Source: Pseudomonadota bacterium
GTDB lineage: Bacteria > Pseudomonadota > Alphaproteobacteria > Azospirillales > Azospirillaceae
DNA length: 5,268 bases
Reading direction: 5' to 3'
Assembly (NCBI GenBank): GCA_023412175.1
Contig: JAEYOB010000655.1
Coordinates: 1 to 5,268 of the forward strand
Positions 1 through 4,369 of the stretch are shown piece after piece. Under the pieces are notes generated by a model. That model was given only the letters and a program-made list of their open reading frames with translations, had not been told where the DNA came from and searched no databases. The stretch's first letter is position 1; each line of letters starts with the position of its first letter. The position numbers and the translations under genes are program-made.

Positions 1-412
1 TCTCGCGAACCATCAGCACCAGCGGGCGGCGCTCCTTCAGCGTCACGTCGGCGGCGCGGGTCAGCAGGCTGGAGGTGACGCCGGTGGCGATCTCACCCAT
101 GGAGCTGATCGAGCAGGGGGCGACGATCATGCCCAGCGTGCGGAAGCTGCCCGACGCGATGGCGCCGCCGATGTCGGCGGGGGAATAGTGCACGCTGGCC
201 AGCGCCCGCACGTCGGCGACCTTGAGGTCGGTCTCGTGCGCCAGGGTGACTTCCGCGGCGCGGCTGAGGACGAGGTGGGATTCCACCGACATCCGGCGCA
301 GCGTCTCCAGCAGACGGACCCCGAGGATGACGCCGGAGGCTCCGCTGATGCCGACGACCAGACGGGCCGGGGGAGTGGCCTGAGGGGCGGCGGGGCGGGG
401 GGGAAGGTTCAT
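1..412 (-). CDS. ubiX: UbiX flavin prenyltransferase, 3' end missing
   Basis: UbiX joins a dimethylallyl group to FMN, producing the prenylated FMN cofactor that UbiD-type decarboxylases need, including in ubiquinone biosynthesis; it is cytosolic and usually dodecameric. The 137 residues present are the N-terminal two thirds of a family that is usually about 190-200 aa. Visible motifs are the flavin-binding GISGASG loop (residues 21-27) followed by GVRLLETL, the LSRAAE strand end (49-54), APCSISSMG (98-106), and the signature RAADVTLKERRPLVLMVRE (119-137), cut by the window edge. The C-terminal part is outside. A proline/alanine-rich leader of about 16 residues precedes the first beta strand. 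I chose the ATG at 412, but it lacks a clear Shine-Dalgarno; an in-frame GTG at 430-428 sits 4 nt after AGGGGG and would add six residues. The gene is divergent from the DUF465 gene. The family call is firm; only the start is uncertain. Confidence 0.93.
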   Translation of the reverse strand, partial: MNLPPRPAAPQATPPARLVVGISGASGVILGVRLLETLRRMSVESHLVLSRAAEVTLAHETDLKVADVRALASVHYSPADIGGAIASGSFRTLGMIVAPCSISSMGEIATGVTSSLLTRAADVTLKERRPLVLMVRE

Positions 413-548
413 GGCGCTGATGTAGCGCACGCTACCCCCTTCGTCCAGTATGGCGGACGCGTCCTTGATTCGGCCTTCGGCCAAGCGGAGGATGACCGAT
501 CCCGCGTCGTATCGGGTCGTATGCCAATGTTCCGAATGGAGGGCCGTC
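413..548. promoter_or_regulatory. Divergent intergenic region between ubiX and the DUF465 gene
   Basis: This 136-bp gap must hold promoters for both neighbours. On the plus strand a weak candidate is TTGATT (465-470), 17 bp, GAGGAT (488-493), about 56 bp before the DUF465 start. GTCGTAT occurs twice as a direct repeat (506-512 and 516-522), 10 bp apart start to start, which is one helical turn and could be a binding site. A short GGCC/GGCC inverted repeat lies in 472-482. I see no convincing promoter for ubiX. The assignments rest on motif resemblance only. Confidence 0.3.
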
Positions 549-716
549 ATGGCGTTTGAGGACCGGATCGAAACCCTGCGCGTCAAGCACCAGGCACTCG
601 AAGCCGCACTCATGATGGAATGCCAGCGACCCCACCCCGACGACTACACCCTCGCGAAGATCAAGAAGGAGAAGCTCCGCCTGAAGGACGAGATGAGCCG
701 GCTGGCGCGGGCCTGA
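549..716 (+). CDS. YdcH/DUF465 family small coiled-coil protein
   Basis: This 55-residue protein fits the DUF465 (YdcH-like) family, small alpha-helical proteins of unknown function common in Proteobacteria. Family features visible are the opening MAFEDRIETLRVKHQALE, the E-x-x-RPHPDD segment (residues 24-32), and the lysine-rich IKKEKLRLKDEMSRL (38-52). Together they suggest two helices separated by the proline turn, forming a helical hairpin. The length is somewhat short for the family, which is often around 55-75 aa. The ATG at 549 is preceded by GGAGGG (538-543) with 5 nt spacing, which decides the start; the longer reading frame from 450 has no family similarity before this Met. The gene is a single unit, divergent from ubiX and followed by a strong terminator hairpin. 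No signal peptide or membrane segment is seen. No function can be assigned. Confidence 0.9.
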   Translation: MAFEDRIETLRVKHQALEAALMMECQRPHPDDYTLAKIKKEKLRLKDEMSRLARA

Positions 717-720
717 CGGG

Positions 721-734
721 TTCCGGATCCGGAA
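721..734. repeat. Perfect 14-bp palindrome after the DUF465 stop
   Basis: TTCCGGATCCGGAA is its own reverse complement and begins 5 bp after the DUF465 stop codon. It has no loop and no T tract, so it is not a conventional terminator. It could be a protein-binding site or simply chance in GC-rich DNA. Confidence 0.45.
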
Positions 735-760
735 GGATCGGTGGAGCATCCCGGAATCGA

Positions 761-790
761 AAACGGCGCGTCCGGTGGGGCGCGCCGTTT
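761..790. terminator. Bidirectional intrinsic terminator hairpin
   Basis: AAACGGCGCG (761-770) and CGCGCCGTTT (781-790) form a perfect 10-bp stem around a 10-nt loop. The plus-strand transcript leaves the stem into TTTGCTTTC, and the minus-strand transcript into TTTTCGATT. It lies between the convergent DUF465 (ending 716) and trcR (ending 852) genes, so it can serve both. The T tracts are short but typical of alphaproteobacterial terminators. Confidence 0.85.
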
Positions 791-810
791 GCTTTCGATG
801 CGGGGGCTAG

Positions 811-855
811 TGCTCCCAGGCTCAGTGCTCCCAGGCCCAATGCTCCCAGGCTCAA
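811..855. repeat. Three tandem 15-bp repeats abutting the trcR stop codon
   Basis: Three head-to-tail copies lie at 811-825, 826-840 and 841-855, with consensus TGCTCCCAGGCTCAR. The next bases (856-870) begin TGCTC and then diverge. The unit is exactly five codons. In the trcR frame (minus strand) it reads stop-or-Trp, Ala, Trp, Glu, His, and trcR itself ends in Glu-His just before a TGA at 854-852 that is part of the first copy. Copy 2 has TGG where copies 1 and 3 have TGA. The array looks like a short minisatellite generated by slippage. Confidence 0.9.
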
Positions 856-1457
856 TGCTCGGCGTGTTCGGAGTAGGAGGTGTCCTCCTCGTCGTCCGCA
901 TCGGCGGCCTGTTCGTCGCCGGGCTCGATGGGGCCGCGGTGCTTGGCGGCGATCGCCAGCGCCTCTTCCAGCTCGCGCTGGGTGCACAGGCCGAGCAGAA
1001 CAGGGCTGCGCGGCTTGATGTTGGCGGCGTTCCAGTGCGTGCGGTCGCGCACCGCGGCGATGGTCGGCTTGGTGGTGCCGATCAGGCGGCTGACCTGCGC
1101 GTCGGACAGTTCGGGATGATGCTTGACGATCCAGGCGATGGCATCCGGCTTGTCGCCACGCTTGGTGATCGGGGTGTAGCGCGGGCCCTTCGACCGCGCG
1201 ACCGGAGCCGGCAGGTCGGGGACCAGCAGCTTGAGGCGCAGATCGGGGTTCTTCTCGCAGCGCTCGATCTCGGACTTGGTGAGCTGGCCGTTGGCGACCG
1301 GGTCGAGCCCCACCATGCCGACCGCCACCTCGCCGTCGGCGATCGCCTGCACCTCAAGGTGATGCAGGCCGCAGAATGCGGCGATCTGCTCGAAGCTCAG
1401 CGCTGTGTTCTCGACCAGCCAGACGGCCGTCGCTTTCGGCATCAAGGGCAGTGCCAT
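852..1457 (-). CDS. trcR: TrcR (DUF1013), RNA polymerase-associated cell-cycle transcriptional regulator
   Basis: This 201-aa protein belongs to the DUF1013 family. Its Caulobacter member TrcR associates with RNA polymerase and influences cell-cycle transcription and antibiotic tolerance (known from the family, not shown here). The N-terminus carries the typical opening PLMPKATAVWLVENTALSF (residues 4-22), then an HTH-like segment EQIAAFCGLHHLEVQAIADG (23-42). A second HTH-like segment, LSDAQVSRLIGTTKPTIAAV (117-136), follows a linker with GPRYTPITKRGDKPDAIAWI. The tail (178-201) is acidic and low-complexity, ending EHAEH next to the 15-bp repeats. Two adjacent ATGs exist (1460 and 1457). AGGAGG (1467-1462) lies 1 nt before the first and 4 nt before the second, so I prefer 1457, which gives the usual MALPLMPK start. 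The frame continues upstream to 1661, but that part is non-homologous. It is a single gene, convergent with DUF465. Confidence 0.93.
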   Translation of the reverse strand: MALPLMPKATAVWLVENTALSFEQIAAFCGLHHLEVQAIADGEVAVGMVGLDPVANGQLTKSEIERCEKNPDLRLKLLVPDLPAPVARSKGPRYTPITKRGDKPDAIAWIVKHHPELSDAQVSRLIGTTKPTIAAVRDRTHWNAANIKPRSPVLLGLCTQRELEEALAIAAKHRGPIEPGDEQAADADDEEDTSYSEHAEH

Positions 1458-1460
1458 CAT

Positions 1461-1735
1461 CCCTCCTGACAAACTCAAGGCCGTACCGCGACCCGCCGGT
1501 GGGTGCGATCTCCGGCCTGCCTTCCAGATCGTGCGAACCCCGCTCTCCCCATATGGGAGCGAAGCCCGCTTATGTAAGCGTCCTAGGGTGGGGCGCCGGA
1601 GTGCCGACTCCCCGTCCCCTGCTAAACCGAAGGGAAGGCTTTGGCAAGCCTGCGGTTCCATTTGCCAGGAAGAACCGCGTAAAAAATAACCGGGCCAGCC
1701 GCCGTCCTACAACCGCCGCCCGACAGAGGCTGCCC
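1461..1735. other. Long intergenic region upstream of trcR with several inverted repeats
   Basis: I see no credible coding gene in these 275 bp; the plus-strand open frames have no recognisable family content. On the trcR side the AGGAGG ribosome-binding site ends the region. Inverted repeats present are: CGATCT/AGATCG (1506-1511 and 1526-1531) with flanking GGGT/ACCC; CCCATATGGG (1548-1557); CGCTTA-TG-TAAGCG (1567-1580); and GCGGTTC/GAACCGC (1652-1658 and 1672-1678, 13-nt loop). A weak trcR promoter candidate on the minus strand is TTGCCA (1647-1642), 17 bp, TAGCAG (1624-1619). One GACTC site (1606-1610) matches the CcrM methylation motif GANTC. The long leader may hold a structured 5' UTR or a small RNA; neither is proven. 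Confidence 0.4.
1681..1722 (-). terminator. Possible weak terminator of the quinone oxidoreductase gene
   Basis: Downstream of the quinone oxidoreductase stop (1738-1736), the minus-strand transcript contains CGGGC (1722-1718) and GCCCG (1695-1691), followed by GTTATTTTTT. The T tract is convincing, but the stem is only 5 bp with a 22-nt loop, so this is a tentative call. Confidence 0.35.
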
Positions 1736-2749
1736 CTACAAAGGTTGACCGACGGTCAGCACGATCTTGCCCACGTGGGTGCTGGATTCCATCAGGCGGT
1801 GGGCGTCGTCGGCGCGCTCCAGCGGGAAGGTGGCGTGGATCACCGGCTTGACGGTGCCGGCCTCGATCAGCGGCCAGACCTTTTCCCGCAGTTCGCGGGC
1901 GATGCGGCCCTTCTCCTCCACCGTGCGGGCGCGCAGGGTCGAGCCGGTCAATGTCAGGCGCTTGGTCATCACCGGGAACAGGTTCAGCGTCGTCTTGGCC
2001 CCCCGCAGGAAGGCGATGGAGACGTGGCGGCCGTCCGGCGCCATGACCTCGATGCTGCGGGCGATGTAGTCGCCGCCGACCATGTCCAGCACCACATCCA
2101 CGCCGCGGCCGCCGGTGGCGTCCTTGACGACGGCGACGAAGTCCTCGGTCCTGTAGTTGATGGCGCGGTCGGCGCCGAGCGCCTCGCAGGCGCGGCACTT
2201 CTCCGGGCTGCCGGCGGTGGTGAACACCGTCGCGCCGAACGCCTTGGCGAGCTGGATCGCGGTGGTGCCGATGCCGCTGGAGCCGCCATGCACCAGAAGC
2301 GTCTCGCCGGGCTTCAGCGCGCCGCGCTCGAACACGTTGGTCCACACGGTGAAGAAGGTTTCCGGCACCGCCGCCGCCTCGACCGCGCTCAGCCCCGTGG
2401 GGATGGGCAGCAGTTGCCGGGAGGGCACGACGCAGTACTGGGCGTAGCCGCCGCCGGCCACCAGCGCACACACCTTGTCGTCGGCGGCCCAGTCCATGAC
2501 GCCCTCGCCGATGGCGACGACGCGGCCGGCGATCTCCAGTCCCGGCAGGTCGGAAGCGCCGGGCGGCGGGTCGTAGTTGCCCATGCGCTGGAGCACGTCC
2601 GGGCGGTTGACGCCGGCGGCGGCGACCTCCACCAGCACCTCGTCGGGGCCTGGGATCGGCGCCTCGCGGGTGGCGGCGCGCAGCACCTCGGGACCGCCGG
2701 GCTGGCTGATCTCGACGCAATGCATGATGTCCGGCAGTGCAATTCCCAT
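1736..2749 (-). CDS. PIG3-type NAD(P)H:quinone oxidoreductase (zinc-independent MDR family)
   Basis: This 337-aa protein is a medium-chain dehydrogenase/reductase of the PIG3/QOR type, expected to pass a hydride from NAD(P)H to quinones or reactive enones in the cytosol. The N-terminal GroES-like domain (about residues 10-135) carries GPDEVLVEVAAAGVNRPDVL, the GNYDPPPG loop (57-64) and LPGLEIAGRV (68-77). The Rossmann domain begins at LLVHGGSSGIGTTAIQLAK (151-169), with the glycine-rich nucleotide loop at 155-161, followed by the ALGADRAINY stretch (190-199) and RGVDVVLDMVGG (215-226). It lacks the cysteine cluster of structural-zinc alcohol dehydrogenases, as expected for this class. Length is normal (about 325-340). 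The ATG at 2749 follows a purine-rich AAGGGGGGAAG; a later Met at residue 9 is the more usual family start point, so the first eight residues are less certain. It has its own promoter and is divergent from the DUF1192 gene. The physiological substrate is unknown. Confidence 0.93.
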   Translation of the reverse strand: MGIALPDIMHCVEISQPGGPEVLRAATREAPIPGPDEVLVEVAAAGVNRPDVLQRMGNYDPPPGASDLPGLEIAGRVVAIGEGVMDWAADDKVCALVAGGGYAQYCVVPSRQLLPIPTGLSAVEAAAVPETFFTVWTNVFERGALKPGETLLVHGGSSGIGTTAIQLAKAFGATVFTTAGSPEKCRACEALGADRAINYRTEDFVAVVKDATGGRGVDVVLDMVGGDYIARSIEVMAPDGRHVSIAFLRGAKTTLNLFPVMTKRLTLTGSTLRARTVEEKGRIARELREKVWPLIEAGTVKPVIHATFPLERADDAHRLMESSTHVGKIVLTVGQPL

Positions 2750-2779
2750 GGCTTCCCCCCTTCTCCCTTTTGCCCGCAG

Positions 2780-2808
2780 AAGGTAGAACTGGGCGTCCGC
2801 GCTGACAA
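2780..2808 (-). promoter_or_regulatory. Sigma70-type promoter candidate for the quinone oxidoreductase
   Basis: On the minus strand TTGTCA (2808-2803) is separated by exactly 17 bp from TACCTT (2785-2780). The -35 matches TTGACA at five of six positions; the -10 matches TATAAT at three, which is acceptable in alphaproteobacteria. The predicted transcript start near 2773 gives a leader of about 24 nt before the ATG at 2749, just covering the purine-rich ribosome-binding site. Confidence 0.5.
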
Positions 2809-2846
2809 GACACGGGACTGGAAACACCGGACCGGGGAGAACCGCC

Positions 2847-3038
2847 ATGGCCTTGGATACCGACGAACTGGAGCCGCGCAAGCCGAAGCCGGCGTTGAAG
2901 GACCTCTCCTCGCTTTCGGTGGGCGAGTTGAAGGATTACATCGCCGGCCTGGAGGCGGAGATCGCCCGCGCCCGCACCTTCATCGACGCCAAGGAAGCCC
3001 ATAAGAACGCCGCCGAGGCGTTCTTCAAGAAGGGCTGA
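2847..3038 (+). CDS. DUF1192 family small protein
   Basis: This 63-aa protein matches the alphaproteobacterial DUF1192 family. The visible pattern is an acidic/basic head MALDTDELEPRKPKP (residues 1-15), KDLSSLSVGELKDYIAGLEA (18-37), then a continuous charged helix EIARARTFIDAKEAHKNAAE (38-57), closing with AEAFFKKG. The spacing of hydrophobic residues suggests a short coiled coil. There is no signal peptide or membrane segment. GGAG (2836-2839) lies 7 nt before the ATG, which fixes the start. The gene is divergent from the quinone oxidoreductase, with about 97 bp between their starts, and convergent with DUF2189. I see no clear promoter of its own: CTGACA at 2802-2807 resembles a -35, but no good -10 follows. 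The family has no known function. Confidence 0.9.
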   Translation: MALDTDELEPRKPKPALKDLSSLSVGELKDYIAGLEAEIARARTFIDAKEAHKNAAEAFFKKG

Positions 3039-3046
3039 AAGCGGGC

Positions 3047-3067
3047 GGGAGGGGCGTGCGGCCTCCC
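3047..3067. terminator. Candidate hairpin between convergent DUF1192 and DUF2189 genes
   Basis: GGGAGG (3047-3052) pairs with CCTCCC (3062-3067) across a 9-nt loop, inside the 39-bp gap between two convergent stop codons. No real T tract follows on the plus strand; on the minus strand only a short CTTTC comes later. Position favours a shared terminator, but the sequence is weak. Confidence 0.4.
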
Positions 3068-3077
3068 CCGTCCCATC

Positions 3078-3875
3078 TCACCGTTCCCCGACCACGTCGC
3101 GGTAGCAGTGCCAGGAGGCGTGGCCGATCAGCGGGAAGGCGATGGCCAGCCCGACGAAGGCGGTGGCGAGGCCGGCGGCGGTGAACAGCGCGATCAGCGC
3201 CGCCCACACCAGCATCGCCTGGGGGTTGCGGCGAACCGCATTCACGCTGGCCGCGATGGCGGTGAACACGTCGGTCTCGCGGTCGAGCAGCATGGGCAGC
3301 GACACCACGCTGATGGCGAACACCGTGGCGGCGATGACGGCGCCTATGACGGTGCCGGTCAGCAGGAACGGAATCGTCTGGGCCGAAAAGAAGATCCGGT
3401 CCACCAGCTGGTCCAGCGCCGGCGGCGCCGACGAGTAGAAGATGGCGAACACCAGCATCGCGATGCGGATCCAGGCCAGCAGTGCCAGCATCAGCACCAT
3501 GCCCATGCCGGCGATCTGCGCGCCGTTGCGGTGGTAGGCGCCGAGCACCGCCCGCGGGGTCACCGGCTCTCCGCGCTCCAGCAGGCGGCTGGTCTCGTAG
3601 AGCCCGACCGCCAGCACCGGACCGACCAGCATGAAGCCCGCCGCCATCGGCAGTATGAGGTAATGCAACTTCCACATGGCGAGCCCGGCGACCAGGGCGA
3701 AGCTGGAGACGACCGCCAGCACCCCATAGAAGCCGCTGATCAGGGGGGCGGCGCGCATGTCGTGCCAGCCGGCGGCCAGCCAGACCCACGGGCGTTCCGT
3801 GTCGATGGTGCGCGGGCGCTGCAGGACCTCGTTGCGGGGCGCGATGGGAATGCGGTGCGAAGTGAGGTCGACCAT
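3078..3875 (-). CDS. DUF2189 family multi-pass inner-membrane protein
   Basis: This 265-aa protein fits DUF2189, a family of integral membrane proteins of unknown function. The cytosolic-looking head (1-30) leads to the family motif WLAAGWHDMRAAPLISGFYG (32-51). Hydrophobic segments lie at about 48-67, 72-93, 120-147, 168-195 and 220-252, the last long enough for two passes, giving five or six in all. Other typical stretches are AGFMLVGPVLAVGLYETSR (79-97) with E100-R-G-E, LPMLLDRETDVFTAIAAS (193-210), NPQAMLVWAALIAL (217-230), and the closing FPLIGHASWHCYRDVVGE (247-264). The ATG at 3875 follows AGGAG with 8 nt spacing; the frame stays open to 3971, but that extension has no family similarity. 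It is a single unit, convergent with DUF1192. Transport or envelope roles are conceivable, but nothing in the sequence shows one. Confidence 0.9.
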   Translation of the reverse strand: MVDLTSHRIPIAPRNEVLQRPRTIDTERPWVWLAAGWHDMRAAPLISGFYGVLAVVSSFALVAGLAMWKLHYLILPMAAGFMLVGPVLAVGLYETSRLLERGEPVTPRAVLGAYHRNGAQIAGMGMVLMLALLAWIRIAMLVFAIFYSSAPPALDQLVDRIFFSAQTIPFLLTGTVIGAVIAATVFAISVVSLPMLLDRETDVFTAIAASVNAVRRNPQAMLVWAALIALFTAAGLATAFVGLAIAFPLIGHASWHCYRDVVGER

Positions 3876-3943
3876 GGTGCCATCTCCTGCCGGCGGCGCG
3901 GGTGCGCCTTCCCTTGGGCTCAAGATAGCAAAGAAGAGATTCG

Positions 3944-3971
3944 CGCACCATATTGTAGTGCGGGCACACAA
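3944..3971 (-). promoter_or_regulatory. Candidate -10 element and overlapping inverted repeats upstream of DUF2189
   Basis: On the minus strand TACAAT (3957-3952) is a five-of-six match to the -10 consensus, but no good -35 lies at the usual distance (the best is TTCGCG). Two inverted repeats overlap it: CGCAC (3944-3948) with GTGCG (3958-3962), and TTGTAGTGC (3953-3961) with GCACACAA (3964-3971), the latter with one bulged base. The overlap of dyad and -10 suggests a repressor-type operator, or a promoter that needs an activator. The leader to the ATG at 3875 would be about 70 nt. Confidence 0.35.
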
Positions 3972-4040
3972 TCCGCGAACTAGCTGATCAAGCGGAGCTT
4001 TTTGCGGGGTTAACCCGAAAGAATCCTGGTCCTATGCCCC

Positions 4041-4217
4041 TCAATCCTCGCGCTTCTTGCCGTCCAGATCGCGCCGGGTGCGCTCTTCCTCCTGACGGCG
4101 GGCCTCGGTTTCCGTCTTGGAGCGGCCGAATCGGACGCGATTCTCTTCGGCCTGACGTTCGCGTTCGGCCCGCGCCTGCGCCTTACGGTAGCGGTTCAGG
4201 TTGACGACATCGCCCAT
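4041..4217 (-). CDS. DUF4169 family small, highly charged protein
   Basis: This 58-aa protein matches DUF4169, a small alphaproteobacterial family of unknown function. The signature is the opening MGDVVNLNRYRKAQARAE (residues 1-18), then EENRVRFGRSK (24-34), and a tail with RRDLDGKKRED (48-58). By my count 32 of its 58 residues are charged (14 Arg, 4 Lys, 10 Glu, 4 Asp), and the sequence looks like a single helix with a disordered tail; binding to nucleic acid is possible but not shown. The ATG at 4217 follows GGAGG (4230-4226) with 8 nt spacing. The frame is open to 4286, but the extra 23 residues are arginine-rich translation of a GC-rich hairpin leader, so I excluded them. It is divergent from the AsmA gene and lies about 165 bp before DUF2189 on the same strand. 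No good terminator is visible after it; GGGTTAACCC (4007-4016) lacks a T tract. Confidence 0.87.
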   Translation of the reverse strand: MGDVVNLNRYRKAQARAERERQAEENRVRFGRSKTETEARRQEEERTRRDLDGKKRED

Positions 4218-4230
4218 TGATGGGTCCTCC

Positions 4231-4276
4231 CGGCGTCGGCGACGCCGTTTGCGGTCAAGCCGCGGATCTGCCGCGG
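4231..4276 (-). promoter_or_regulatory. Two hairpins in the DUF4169 leader, one abutting the ribosome-binding site
   Basis: In the minus-strand leader, CCGCGG (4276-4271) pairs with CCGCGG (4265-4260) over a 5-nt loop. Next, CGGCGTC (4247-4241) pairs with GACGCCG (4237-4231) over a 3-nt loop. The second stem ends at 4231, and the GGAGG ribosome-binding site occupies 4230-4226, so nothing separates them. Stacking of this stem on the site could limit ribosome access or stabilise the mRNA 5' end. Base pairing is visible; the regulatory role is inferred. Confidence 0.45.
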
Positions 4277-4287
4277 GATTGCCCAAT

Positions 4288-4316
4288 TTGCTTGTTCTCT
4301 GCTGGACGGATACCTT
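4288..4316 (+). promoter_or_regulatory. Sigma70-type promoter candidate for the AsmA-family gene
   Basis: TTGCTT (4288-4293) is separated by 17 bp from TACCTT (4311-4316). Each hexamer matches consensus at only three positions, but the -10 is identical to the candidate before the quinone oxidoreductase, and spacing is ideal. Initiation near 4323 would leave a leader of about 47 nt before the GTG at 4370. Confidence 0.35.
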
Positions 4317-4369
4317 AGCGGAAGACGACGGGGGCGAGAAGCCTCGCGCATCAGGGCGGTGGAGATCCG

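Noticed and set aside
811..870. CRISPR array
   Set aside because: Units are 15 bp and directly adjacent with no spacers, so this is a tandem repeat.
741..1469. A 242-codon plus-strand open frame over trcR
   Set aside because: Antisense to the DUF1013 gene, and its start lies inside the terminator region; no recognisable domain.
1490..1560. tRNA or SRP RNA in the trcR upstream region
   Set aside because: A GGGTTCGCAC-like stretch and a GGAAGGCAGGCC stretch on the minus strand recalled TPsiC-arm or SRP loops, but no cloverleaf, acceptor stem or conserved SRP loop can be built around them.
1707..3002. A 431-codon minus-strand frame overlapping the quinone oxidoreductase in another phase
   Set aside because: An Arg/Gly-rich shadow without motifs; the conserved Rossmann and GroES-like sequences are in the other frame.
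1376..3004. A 542-codon plus-strand open frame opposite the quinone oxidoreductase
   Set aside because: It is rich in Ala, Gly, Arg, His and Asp with no family features and runs antisense to a clearly conserved gene; long antisense frames are expected at this GC content.
3108..3983. A 291-codon plus-strand open frame opposite DUF2189
   Set aside because: Low-complexity Gly/Gln/His/Arg composition and no ribosome-binding site; the minus-strand frame has clear membrane segments and family motifs.
3991..4005. Intrinsic terminator AAGC-GGA-GCTT plus T tract on the plus strand
   Set aside because: The stem is only 4 bp and no plus-strand gene lies upstream that would need it.
4005..4018. CtrA binding site at GGGTTAACCC
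   Set aside because: It has a single TTAACC-type core in palindromic form, not two TTAA half-sites spaced by 7 bp, and lies downstream of DUF4169 where no start is near.
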